From Desulfobacteraceae bacterium (GTDB lineage: Bacteria; Desulfobacterota; Desulfobacteria; Desulfobacterales; JAABTS01), in assembly GCA_011389735.1 (NCBI GenBank), contig JAABTS010000036.1, positions 1 through 39,923 of the forward strand: DNA of 39,923 nucleotides, written 5' to 3'. Of this stretch, positions 8,060 through 16,110 are shown piece by piece. Every line of letters starts with the position of its first letter. The first letter of the stretch is position 1. The notes beneath the pieces are model-generated. The model ran no database searches. It saw only the letters and a list, made by a program, of their open reading frames with translations, and was not told where the DNA came from. Made by a program: the position numbers and the translations under genes.

Positions 8060-10261
8060 TTATTTTATAAACTCGGCAACGGAAGTGAACTCAACCTTTG
8101 TCACCTCATCCGGGCTTTGTCTCAAATCGTGTTTTTCTTCCGTATATATATAAAACGATTTAATAGGGCCGTCTGCGTAGAGATCTTTTTCGATTTTCAG
8201 GTTATCCACGAAAATGCGGTAGCAGGATACCGGTTCCGGATACCCTTTGACCTGAATTTGTTGAGGCGTTCGTTCTATATCCACGCCTCTGAAAAAGGTG
8301 TTGCGTATCTGGTTGTAGGCGCCTTCGGCGATCATGATGTGGCCGATTTCGCAGATGGATTCCATGCGATTGGCCAGGTTGGTGGTTTCGCCGATCGATG
8401 TGTATTCGAGTTTCATGTCGCATCCTATGGCGCCGACCAGAACTTCGCCGCTGTTCAATCCGATCCGCATTTCGAACACGGTTTTGCCGTCCCGCCGTCT
8501 CTGGTCGTTCATTTCCCGCATTTTCCATTGCATTTCAATGGCGCACATCACGGCTCTGGCTGCGTGGTCTTTGAATTCCACAGGCGCTCCGAACATGGCG
8601 ACTATTGCGTCTCCAATATATTTGTCGGGAAATCCGCCGTATTTTTTGATAATCGGTATCAGCCCGCTGAAATAGGAATTGAGAATGTTGACCGCCTCGG
8701 AAGCGGTCATTTTTTGGGTTATGGTGGAAAAACCGGCGAAATCCGTGAACATGACCGTGCAGTCGGCTTTCTGTCCGCCCAGAATGATTCCCTGGCTGGC
8801 GGCCTGTTTTGCAAGATCCCGGGACAGGAATTTTTCCAGGGTTTGCATTAAATTGAGCCGTTCTTTCTGTCCCCGGGTCATGGCGTTGAACTGGGTGATC
8901 AACGATGAAAATTCGTCATTTTTCAGGATCGGCACCTGATAGTCGTAATTTGCGTTCGCCACTTCCCGTGCGCCCACGGTCAATTCAGTGATCGGCCGGG
9001 TGACCTCCTCGCTGAGAAACCGTGTGATTATCACCGTGATTGCAGCCAGGATCAAAATCATCATCCCGACGCTGACGCCGACGATCATGACCAGGTTTTT
9101 GACTTCGGTGGCGTCGAAATCGATACTGTAGTTGTTGTAATATTCGCCTGATTGTTGAGTCATCCAGACGCTGAACCAGGCGCCGTATTCGTCGGTGACG
9201 AAGTGGGGGAGGAAAAAGTTGTCCGGGTCATAGACCGCGCTGTGCCCGAAGGCGTTTTTGCCTTCGAGAGCCAGGTCGCGCCATGTCCCGGACGTCACCT
9301 TGTAGGGCTGTCCTGCGTATGTCGGATAAGTCCACCACTGGGTGCTTTCCAGTAGAAAGGCGACCTGGTCCTCGAAAAACCCTTCTTTTTCGCCGCTGTC
9401 CAGCATGATCATGAAATAGCTCAGTTTGAACCCGGCGCGGGCCGCGTTTTGTTTGGCTCGAATGAGGCTTTGTTTGAATTTCCGGAGGATATCGTAGATT
9501 CCGGGATCATCGGCGAATCGTCCCCGCCAGTAGGCCGCCGCGCTCAGCAGGTCATCGTGGTCGTAATCGATCCGTTCCGATTTAAAATAGCTGATCAATT
9601 CCTGTTTTTCCCGCACGTCCTTTTCCGGGAGAACTGTTCCTTCGAGCAGCAGCATGTTGTAGGCAAGAGCATGGTAAGGGGTGGGCGAAACGGCCTCCGT
9701 ATCGGTTTCGGCGATGGTTTCAAGGGCGAACCGATTCATCCGGGCCACGTCGCCGGGATCGAAAGCCGCCTCCACGCCGCTCAGCAGGTTTTTGGCGTCG
9801 TCGATAAGTTGGTGCAATTCCATGTACGGCCGGTAGGCTTCGATCGGAATGACGACCACGGCGATCAGCCCGATCAGGATAGCGGCGAAATAGATCAGCT
9901 TTCGTTTAAATGGCGTGTATTTACCCTGAATTTTTTCGGCGTCCGCTTCGACATCGACATCGACATCGCTGGCTTCCGGAACGGGAGGCGACTGCGGCGG
10001 TTTGGGACTTTCCTTCGCGGCAGGCGCTTTATCCCTGGATTCGGATACCTGAATCAGCGGGACTTCAGTGAAGGGGCGTTCATGGATACGGCGATCCTCC
10101 GCCGTTTCATCCCGCAGTTTGGGCTCGGGCGGATGAGCGCCCGGCGGATAGACCAGGAATACATGTTTACAATAAGAACATCTGACTTTGGAACCGGTTT
10201 CACGGACACGTCCGGTATTCAAATGGAATCGGCGCCCGCATCGTCTGCATGGAACGATCAT
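8060..10261 (-). CDS. Membrane class III adenylate cyclase with N-terminal zinc finger, sensor and HAMP domain
   Basis: A 733-residue signalling enzyme predicted to make cAMP. In order: an MJ0042-like zinc finger (C5, C8, C28, C31); a Pro/acid-rich linker; membrane segment 1 (about 122-141); a ~245-residue extracytoplasmic sensor; membrane segment 2 (about 389-411); HAMP; and a cyclase domain from about residue 500. The cyclase has VMFTDFAGFS (metal Asp), GGFPDKYIGDAIVAMFG (purine-site Lys) and LEYTSIGETTNLANRME (Thr specificity position, Asn and Arg of the transition-state site). The Lys/Thr pair favours ATP over GTP. AAAGGA lies upstream of the ATG. The zinc finger on a cyclase is unusual. 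The ligand is unknown. Confidence 0.9.
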   Translation of the reverse strand: MIVPCRRCGRRFHLNTGRVRETGSKVRCSYCKHVFLVYPPGAHPPEPKLRDETAEDRRIHERPFTEVPLIQVSESRDKAPAAKESPKPPQSPPVPEASDVDVDVEADAEKIQGKYTPFKRKLIYFAAILIGLIAVVVIPIEAYRPYMELHQLIDDAKNLLSGVEAAFDPGDVARMNRFALETIAETDTEAVSPTPYHALAYNMLLLEGTVLPEKDVREKQELISYFKSERIDYDHDDLLSAAAYWRGRFADDPGIYDILRKFKQSLIRAKQNAARAGFKLSYFMIMLDSGEKEGFFEDQVAFLLESTQWWTYPTYAGQPYKVTSGTWRDLALEGKNAFGHSAVYDPDNFFLPHFVTDEYGAWFSVWMTQQSGEYYNNYSIDFDATEVKNLVMIVGVSVGMMILILAAITVIITRFLSEEVTRPITELTVGAREVANANYDYQVPILKNDEFSSLITQFNAMTRGQKERLNLMQTLEKFLSRDLAKQAASQGIILGGQKADCTVMFTDFAGFSTITQKMTASEAVNILNSYFSGLIPIIKKYGGFPDKYIGDAIVAMFGAPVEFKDHAARAVMCAIEMQWKMREMNDQRRRDGKTVFEMRIGLNSGEVLVGAIGCDMKLEYTSIGETTNLANRMESICEIGHIMIAEGAYNQIRNTFFRGVDIERTPQQIQVKGYPEPVSCYRIFVDNLKIEKDLYADGPIKSFYIYTEEKHDLRQSPDEVTKVEFTSVAEFIK

Positions 10262-10371
10262 CGCAAAAACGTCCTTTATCTTGTTTGAATTGAATTTTCA
10301 ACGAACCTGAATGTAACCTATATGAAAGCTCGGATCAAGCATATATTCAAGGGGTACGGCAATCCCCGCGT

Positions 10372-11103
10372 TTACAAAGACAACCGCTTGAACAGGAATT
10401 CCGGAATCGCTTTGATGATCATCATGATGTATTTCCAGAACCATCCGGTGTAAACCACGTTTTTCTTTTTAAGGAAGGCTGAATGGATATCCCCGGCGGC
10501 GTCTTCAGGCTGCAAGGTCAATGCTCCGGGAAGATCCATTCCCTCCGTCATGGCGGTGTTCACAAACCCCGGCAAAACAGTGAGGACATGAACGCCGTTC
10601 TTGAACAGGCGGTTCCGAAGCCCGCTCAAATAGATCAAAAAAGCCCCTTTGGCGGAACCGTAAATATAATTCGACCGGCGCCCCCGTTCGCCCGCCACGG
10701 ATCCGACCCCGATTATGGTTCCGCTTCGTTTTGTCTCAAAATCCGCCGCAACGATTTCCAGAATGCTGACGGCGCCGGTATAGTTGGTTTCGATAATGCG
10801 CCGCGCGGCGTTAAAATCCGCCTGGGCCTTTTCCTGATCGCCAAGAACCCCGAAAGACAGCAAAACTACATCGGGTTTAGGGTCGAGGCCTTTGTAAAAA
10901 TCCGCATGGGATTCGGCGTCCAGGGCGTCGAAATAAACGGATCGGACCTGGACACCGTATTTTGTGCGGATATCCGCCTCTTTTTTTTCCAGCAGTTCCA
11001 TATTTCTTGACGCCAGGGTGATATCCGCATGTTGAAGGTTAGCGAACTTTTCCGCGACGGCGTAAGCGATATCCGAATTTGCGCCCAGCACTAATACATT
11101 CAT
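10372..11103 (-). CDS. DprE2-like short-chain dehydrogenase (polyprenylphospho-2-ketoribose reductase)
   Basis: A 243-residue classical SDR. The glycine-rich nucleotide site VLGANSDIAYAVA is at the N-terminus. The catalytic set is S135 with Y148 and K152 (YGSAK). A hydrophobic C-terminal stretch (WFWKYIMMIIKAIPEFLF) suggests membrane contact, as in mycobacterial DprE2. The start is 3 nt after the stop of the DprE1-like oxidase gene, which supports the pairing: the oxidase makes the 2-keto intermediate and this enzyme reduces it to the epimeric arabinose form. The assignment rests on the paired context and sequence feel. Other SDR roles are possible but less likely. Confidence 0.8.
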   Translation of the reverse strand: MNVLVLGANSDIAYAVAEKFANLQHADITLASRNMELLEKKEADIRTKYGVQVRSVYFDALDAESHADFYKGLDPKPDVVLLSFGVLGDQEKAQADFNAARRIIETNYTGAVSILEIVAADFETKRSGTIIGVGSVAGERGRRSNYIYGSAKGAFLIYLSGLRNRLFKNGVHVLTVLPGFVNTAMTEGMDLPGALTLQPEDAAGDIHSAFLKKKNVVYTGWFWKYIMMIIKAIPEFLFKRLSL

Positions 11104-11106
11104 ATT

Positions 11107-12405
11107 TTAAATCCCCAGTCGTTTAGATTGTAACGAATTGATTTTATTTGAAAGGCCGTATTTTTCCCGCAATTGAACAAACCGTTTCCATTTGGGGTAT
11201 CCTTTTTGAAAAACGGATCGTGTCATTCTGACATCCTTTGCCGGGTACAGCCGTCCGCCGTGATCGATCACGATGTTGTCCAGTTCGTCGAGCAAAGGGA
11301 ACAACTTTTTTTCAATCTTGAAATCCAGGGCGAGCGTGTATCCCGCCATTGGAAAGGACAGCAAATTGTTGTTTTGAGGCCCCATGAGTTTCAATACCGC
11401 CAGAAAGGAGCCTGCTCCCGATTCGGCGATGCGGTGTAGAATACGGCGCAGTCCTTTTTTGCCTGCTTCCGGAGGCAGGATCAACTGGTACTGAGTGAAC
11501 CCGTTTTTTCCGTACAACCGGTTCCACCGGCCGATCCCGTCCAGCGGGTAAAAAAAGGAATCGATTGAGACTACCCGATGTTCGGGGCGTGAGGGGCTTT
11601 TGCGGTAATAGAGTTCATTGAACAGTTTAACGGACCATGTATTCAAGCAAAGCCCCGGCAAATCGAAAGGTACGGACAGGCCGGGCGCTCGGGGCGGATC
11701 GAGCGGGCCGGAATTCGAATGGTCTCCGGCCATCAGAATCGATCTGCCCATTCGGGAGCCTCCGGCGAGACAATCGATCCAGGCCACGGAATAGGCGGTT
11801 TTATCGTATTGATCAAAGGCGTCGAAAATTGCGTCCAGGTTGGAACACCGGACGATTGTTTCGTCGATCGAGGACGACGCAACCGGCTGAAGTTTTATGG
11901 CCGCGTTCAATATCATCCCCGTCAGGCCCATGCCGCCGCATGTGGCCCGGAAGAGATCCTGATTCTCCGACCGGCTGCATCGCATAATCCGCCCGTCCGG
12001 AAGCATGAGATCCAAAAAAATCACGCATTCGCTGAAACATCCGGCTCGATGATGGTTTTTACCGTGAACGTCGGCGGCGACGGCGCCTCCGACGCTGATC
12101 GATTTCACGCCCGGCGTAATCGATAAAAACCAGCCTTCCGGTAAAAATATGTCAAGAACCGCCGACAGAGTCGCTCCGCTTTCGCACGTCAGAATTCCGG
12201 TTTCCCGGTCAAAATCGAGCATTTTGTTGAAACGGCGGGTAAAAATTACATGATCCGCAAGAGCGCTGTCCCCGTAGCTTTTTCCCATGCCGCGCGGAAT
12301 CGTCTCCAGCGCTTCGGCGAACATCTTCCTCAATTCCGAAACCGTTTCAAACGATTGGCCGCGGCATTCAATCCGGGGGTAGTTTCCCCATCCCGAAAGT
12401 TTCAT
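11107..12405 (-). CDS. DprE1-like FAD oxidase (decaprenylphospho-ribose 2'-oxidase family)
   Basis: A 432-residue VAO-type flavoprotein. The FAD-binding motifs are RGMGKSYGD (38-46) and SVGGAVAADVHGKNHH (105-119), both close to mycobacterial DprE1. Near the C-terminus, LYPAKD places K390 where the essential Lys418 of the Mycobacterium tuberculosis enzyme lies. The position of the benzothiazinone-reactive Cys387 is Ala359 here (GYTLALDF). The expected reaction is oxidation of the ribose 2-hydroxyl of a polyprenyl-phospho-ribose to a ketone. It lies 12 nt after the UbiA gene and 3 nt before the DprE2-like gene, forming a compact operon. Confidence 0.88.
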   Translation of the reverse strand: MKLSGWGNYPRIECRGQSFETVSELRKMFAEALETIPRGMGKSYGDSALADHVIFTRRFNKMLDFDRETGILTCESGATLSAVLDIFLPEGWFLSITPGVKSISVGGAVAADVHGKNHHRAGCFSECVIFLDLMLPDGRIMRCSRSENQDLFRATCGGMGLTGMILNAAIKLQPVASSSIDETIVRCSNLDAIFDAFDQYDKTAYSVAWIDCLAGGSRMGRSILMAGDHSNSGPLDPPRAPGLSVPFDLPGLCLNTWSVKLFNELYYRKSPSRPEHRVVSIDSFFYPLDGIGRWNRLYGKNGFTQYQLILPPEAGKKGLRRILHRIAESGAGSFLAVLKLMGPQNNNLLSFPMAGYTLALDFKIEKKLFPLLDELDNIVIDHGGRLYPAKDVRMTRSVFQKGYPKWKRFVQLREKYGLSNKINSLQSKRLGI

Positions 12406-12417
12406 AATGGTTTCCCG

Positions 12418-13302
12418 TCAATGGCGTCCAGTATAAATCAGTAAATAAATCGATATCAGCCAAAACACTATCACCGTTTGCATAAAGACGTCCTTTATCA
12501 AAATCAGCGTCGGAGCGCCGCTTTTTTCCTCGACGAACGTAATCTGCAAATATCGCAACAACCCCGCAATCACCCAAAATCCGGTCAGGTACATATTGTC
12601 GGTTCCGTGCTTGCGGGCTATTTCCGGAGATACGGAGTACAGCAGATATGCGACGATGGTGACCGAGGCCATGATGACCATGCTGGATGACACAAACTGC
12701 AAGTTATATCCGTGCAGCGCCTCCCGCACGGAATGTCCGTTCCGGGATAGCAACAAATCGTCCCGCCGCTTGGCGAAAGCCAAAAACAGGGACAACAGGA
12801 AGGTCATGATGACAATCCAATGGCTGATTGCGACGCCTGCTGCGGTTCCGCCCGCGAAAACACGAAGTACGAATCCCAGGGCGATACAAATGACATCCAC
12901 GATCGCCCATTTTTTCAAGAGCAGGGAATAGGCCAGGTTGAGCGCCAGGTAGGCGCCCAGGATCGATTGGAACTGAAAAGACAAAACCGTGGACAACACG
13001 GCTCCCGCCGATAGAAGGACTGCGCACAGAATCAACGCCTCGCCAATTTCCACATCTCCGCTCGCAAGAGGCCGCAACCGTTTTACAGGATGCTTGTTAT
13101 CGGATTCGATGTCAAAAATATCGTTGATGATATATATGCTTCCCGCTACAAGACAAAAACTCGAAAATGCATGAAAAGTGTTTATCACGGCCCGCAAATC
13201 CATCAATTTGTACCCGAACAGGAGCGGAATCCAGACAAAGCCGTTTTTTAAAAACTGGTGCGGTCGGATTAATTTGAGAAACAGCAGTGGTTTTTTGATC
13301 AT
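12418..13302 (-). CDS. UbiA-family polyprenyl-phosphate phosphoribosyltransferase (DPPR synthase-like)
   Basis: A 294-residue polytopic prenyltransferase, the usual family length. The first Asp-rich motif is NDIFDIESD (N60-D68), followed by NKHPVKRLRPLASGDV, characteristic of decaprenyl-phosphate phosphoribosyltransferases such as mycobacterial Rv3806c. The predicted reaction joins PRPP to a polyprenyl phosphate at the membrane, giving polyprenyl-phospho-5-phosphoribose. It is the first gene of the operon with the DprE1- and DprE2-like genes. The 5-phosphatase needed between steps one and two is not encoded beside them. GAGAAAG precedes the ATG. Confidence 0.85.
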   Translation of the reverse strand: MIKKPLLFLKLIRPHQFLKNGFVWIPLLFGYKLMDLRAVINTFHAFSSFCLVAGSIYIINDIFDIESDNKHPVKRLRPLASGDVEIGEALILCAVLLSAGAVLSTVLSFQFQSILGAYLALNLAYSLLLKKWAIVDVICIALGFVLRVFAGGTAAGVAISHWIVIMTFLLSLFLAFAKRRDDLLLSRNGHSVREALHGYNLQFVSSSMVIMASVTIVAYLLYSVSPEIARKHGTDNMYLTGFWVIAGLLRYLQITFVEEKSGAPTLILIKDVFMQTVIVFWLISIYLLIYTGRH

Positions 13303-13495
13303 TTACGCTTTCTCGGAAGGGAGATGTTTCTTCGAACAGGGTTGATTGGATTTTTTGCGTGAATTTTCCGGAGCCAGCGGCAAAGTGGCGACAAGCAAGG
13401 CTGTTGCGCATTTCATGATTGAACGCCGGCGGCGATTTATGAAAACGTTGGATGCGGCGCAATCTTTCATTTATCCTCCTTTTTCGGCTTTATCA

Positions 13496-13600
13496 GCTAT
13501 AGCCTTTCATAAATTGAATTTCACTGCGTTGCCGGCCCGGGTATACGAATGGTTATTATCCCAAGCCTGTCGCCTTTTGAAATATAATTTCTGAAAACCT
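13496..13600. repeat. Inverted-arm element, array-less copy
   Basis: The left arm runs CTATAGCCTTTCATAAATTG, then the TTTCACTGCGTTGCC core, the CGGCCCGGG block and GTATACGAAT. A weaker right arm (GAAATATAATTTCTGAAAACC) closes it. It matches the outer parts of the heptamer-containing copies but has no array. Confidence 0.65.
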
Positions 13601-13668
13601 GTACCACCTTCGGCCTGATTTTGCAATTCAAGTTTTTTTTCAGGGTGGCGATAACGATATGGTCAATG

Positions 13669-14152
13669 GCTATAGTTTTTCAGGAATTAAATTTCACAAG
13701 GCGGCCCGGGATTGTTGCATTTTATGTTGAATGCTAAAATATTTATGTTGAATGCTAAATGTTAAATGCTAAATGAGGGGACTCACATTCAACATCCAAC
13801 ATTCAACATCCAACATCCAACATTCAACATCCAACATCCAACATTCAACATTCAACATCCAACATTCAACATCCAACATCCAACATCCAACATTCAACAT
13901 TCAACATTCAACATTCAACATTCAACATTCAACATCCAACATCCAACATTCAACATCCAACATTCAACATTCAACATTCAACATTCAACATCCAACATTC
14001 AACATTCAACATTCAACATTCAACATCCAACATTCAACATTCAACATTCAACATTCAACATTCAACATTCCTTCACAGGTATTGCAGCTAAGCCGGCGTG
14101 GGGTTTCATGAAGGTCGGCGACGCCGTGAAATCAAATTTCAGGAAGGCTGTG
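13669..14152. repeat. Inverted-arm element carrying a long heptamer array
   Basis: The left arm is TATAGTTTTTCAGGAATTAA followed by the TTTCACAAGGCGGCCCGGG part. The right arm (14120-14152) is GCCGTGAAATCAAATTTCAG then GAAGGCTGTGG, the inverted counterpart. Between them lie a short GTTGAAT-orientation run (13726-13775) and a long ATTCAAC-orientation array. No transposase is encoded. Confidence 0.7.
13787..14070. repeat. Heptanucleotide tandem array (ATTCAAC/ATCCAAC), ~40 units
   Basis: A 284-nt run of 7-nt units, nearly all ATTCAAC with interspersed ATCCAAC, in strict phase. The repeat has no stop codon in the forward frames, so it yields long spurious frames with a 7-residue period (TFNIQHS). 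The C/T variation at unit position 3 is irregular and not a second-order period that I can see. The array is flanked by a short run of the opposite orientation. Confidence 0.95.
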
Positions 14153-14238
14153 GAATATTCTTCTTGCATATATTGGCTTTATCGCATAATATCCCCGAGT
14201 TTTAGCTCATTTCGGGATCTGAAGAAAAGGATGAATCA

Positions 14239-15270
14239 ATGGAGTTGAATCTTTCAAGAAAAAGACAGTATTACCCGATCGATCCGGAAGCGGTAGCCGG
14301 ATTGATCGCGGACGTTCAGCGAAAAGACGGCGAAATTCCCTGGTGTGAAGGGGAAAAGACGGACAACTGGGATCATATTGAAGCCGCCATGGGATTGACC
14401 ATCGGCGGATACCGGGCTGAAGCCCGGCGAGCTTTCGAGTGGTCGGCGTCCATGCAGCTCGACGACGGAAGCTGGTTTGCAAGTTATAAAAACGGGATTC
14501 CCGATGAACGGCGGCGGGATGCGAATATGTCCACCTATGTCGCTGTGGGACTGTTTCATTATTATATGATTACGCAAGATGTTTCCTTTTTGAAAAAGAT
14601 GTGGGGGATGGTGGAGGGGGCGATTGAATTCGCTCTGGATCTCCAGAACGGCAGCGGCGAGGTGTTCTGGGCGATACTTCCGGACGGCGAGGTTGACCGT
14701 ATGGCCCTGCTCACCGGTTCCAGCTCGATTTACATGAGCCTCAAATGCGCTCTGGCCATCGCCGATATCCTCGGTTATAAACGCCCTGTATGGAAAGAAT
14801 CTCTGCATAAGCTGGGAAACGCCGTTCGCTACAAACCGCACCGGTTCAACATGACCAAGTCCAGATATTCCATGGACTGGTTTTATCCGATCCTGTCCGG
14901 AGCGTTGACCGGGATTGCGGCTCAAAAAAGGATCAACCGGTACTGGAAAAAATTCGTGATAGAAGGGCAGGGAGTTCGTTGCGTATCAGACGAACCCTGG
15001 ATCACCATCGCCGAAACATCGGAATTCTGTATCGCGCTTTCCGCAATGGGCAACACCACGGTGGCGGGATTTGTGTTCAACTGGATTTTCGATAAGCGGT
15101 ATGAAGACGGGGCTTACTGGTGCGGATACACGTTTCCGGACATGGTGATCTGGCCGGAGGAAAAAATGAGCTGGACCAACGCGGTGGTGCTGATGGCGGC
15201 CGATGTGCTGTACCAGTACACGCCGGCGCACCGTTTGTTCGATCACGGATTCTGGAGCGGCCGCTTTTAA
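14239..15270 (+). CDS. Alpha/alpha-toroid protein (terpenoid cyclase/prenyltransferase-like fold)
   Basis: A 343-residue, Trp-rich helical protein. QLDDGSWFASY matches the QW-type repeat of squalene/hopene cyclases (Q-x2-DGSW). Similar helical repeats recur (NWDHIEAAMGL, WTNAVVLMAADVL), which fits an (alpha/alpha)6 barrel. It lacks an obvious DxDD protonation motif and is about half the length of a squalene-hopene cyclase, so it may act on a smaller or glycosidic substrate. AAGGA lies eight nt before the ATG. It is followed by a hexapeptide acyltransferase 100 nt downstream on the same strand. Beyond the fold class, the function is unknown. Confidence 0.7.
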   Translation: MELNLSRKRQYYPIDPEAVAGLIADVQRKDGEIPWCEGEKTDNWDHIEAAMGLTIGGYRAEARRAFEWSASMQLDDGSWFASYKNGIPDERRRDANMSTYVAVGLFHYYMITQDVSFLKKMWGMVEGAIEFALDLQNGSGEVFWAILPDGEVDRMALLTGSSSIYMSLKCALAIADILGYKRPVWKESLHKLGNAVRYKPHRFNMTKSRYSMDWFYPILSGALTGIAAQKRINRYWKKFVIEGQGVRCVSDEPWITIAETSEFCIALSAMGNTTVAGFVFNWIFDKRYEDGAYWCGYTFPDMVIWPEEKMSWTNAVVLMAADVLYQYTPAHRLFDHGFWSGRF

Positions 15271-15370
15271 TCGGACAAACCGACCTGTTTTAGCGGTTTA
15301 CGGAAAGTATCGTTCATTGAGACTGCGGGATTTGATTTCCGGAAACCATATCAATCGGGTGGGAAACGAC

Positions 15371-16090
15371 ATGCGAAGAGACCATAAACCCTATTATGTA
15401 AAAAAAGCGTATCTCAATTTTCAGCAATTCTACGCCCGGAAATTCCTCCGGCCTCATTTCGACCATTTAGGCAAAGGCGGTTTTTTTTTGAAACCTTGGT
15501 GTGTCGAATTGTTCGGGCCTTCGATCGAAATTGGGGATTACGCCACGGTCATCGCCACGCCCGACCAGAAAGTACGGCTTTCCGTATGGGCTGACCGAGA
15601 AAACGACGGGCGGATACAAATCGGCGATTATTGCCTGATTTCTCCTGGAGTTCGAATCGGATCCGCCAAACGGATACAAATCGGCGACAATTGCATGTTC
15701 GCCGGAGGCGCGTATATCACCGATTCCGACTGGCATGGCGTCTATGACCGGGTTTCCACCGGAACACCGGAACCGGTCGTTATCGGGGATAACGTCTGGG
15801 TGGGCGACGGCGCGATTGTTTGCAAGGGAGTGGAGATCGGGGAGAACAGCATTGTCGGGGCCAGGGCCGTGGTGGTCAAAAATACGCCGCCCAATGTCAT
15901 CACGGCCGGAAATCCGGCGTCAATCGTCAAGCGGCTTGATCCATCCATTCCTATCAACAAACGTTCTCACTGGTATTCCGATCCGACGGCGCTCGCCAGG
16001 GGATTTGACGACATTGACCGGGAAAAACTCGCCGGAAACACCCTTTTGCATTGGATTCGTTCGATCTTTGCACCCAAATTCGGGGATTAA
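15371..16090 (+). CDS. Left-handed beta-helix (hexapeptide repeat) acyltransferase
   Basis: A 239-residue member of the LbH acetyl/acyltransferase family, which moves an acyl group from CoA or ACP to sugars or other acceptors. Hexapeptide repeats run from about residue 55 to 185: IGDYCLISPGVRIGSAKRIQ, then IGDNVWVGDGAIVCKGVEIG, then IGENSIVGARAVV, ending in the typical PPNVITAGNPASIVKRL. TDSDWHG in the loop carries a His in the place of the usual catalytic His. An earlier in-frame start exists at 15203, but it overlaps the previous gene and the added residues look non-coding. It probably shares a transcript with the toroid protein. The acceptor is unknown. Confidence 0.85.
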   Translation: MRRDHKPYYVKKAYLNFQQFYARKFLRPHFDHLGKGGFFLKPWCVELFGPSIEIGDYATVIATPDQKVRLSVWADRENDGRIQIGDYCLISPGVRIGSAKRIQIGDNCMFAGGAYITDSDWHGVYDRVSTGTPEPVVIGDNVWVGDGAIVCKGVEIGENSIVGARAVVVKNTPPNVITAGNPASIVKRLDPSIPINKRSHWYSDPTALARGFDDIDREKLAGNTLLHWIRSIFAPKFGD

Positions 16091-16110
16091 AAGCGCGTAT
16101 ATACAGGTTT

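Larger units (their letters stand above)
13303..14238. other. Repeat-filled intergenic region between divergent operons
   Basis: I see no credible gene in this 936-nt gap between ubiA (-) and the toroid-protein gene (+). It holds one array-less inverted-arm element and one element with a long heptamer array. Promoters for both operons should lie at its ends, but I could not pick convincing boxes. Confidence 0.7.

Noticed and set aside
8202-8210. DnaA box TTATCCACG
   Set aside because: A single near-match inside a coding region, with no cluster around it.
8048-10288. Long plus-strand frames of 267 and 279 codons opposite the cyclase
   Set aside because: They are antisense shadows of a well-conserved cyclase gene and have no recognisable motifs.
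13787-14070. CRISPR array
   Set aside because: The units are 7 nt with no unique spacers, and no cas genes are nearby.
13766-14248. A 160-codon open frame made of TFNIQHS-type repeats
   Set aside because: It is the translation of the heptamer array, which lacks stops in the forward frames. There is no ribosome-binding site and the flanks are repeat arms.
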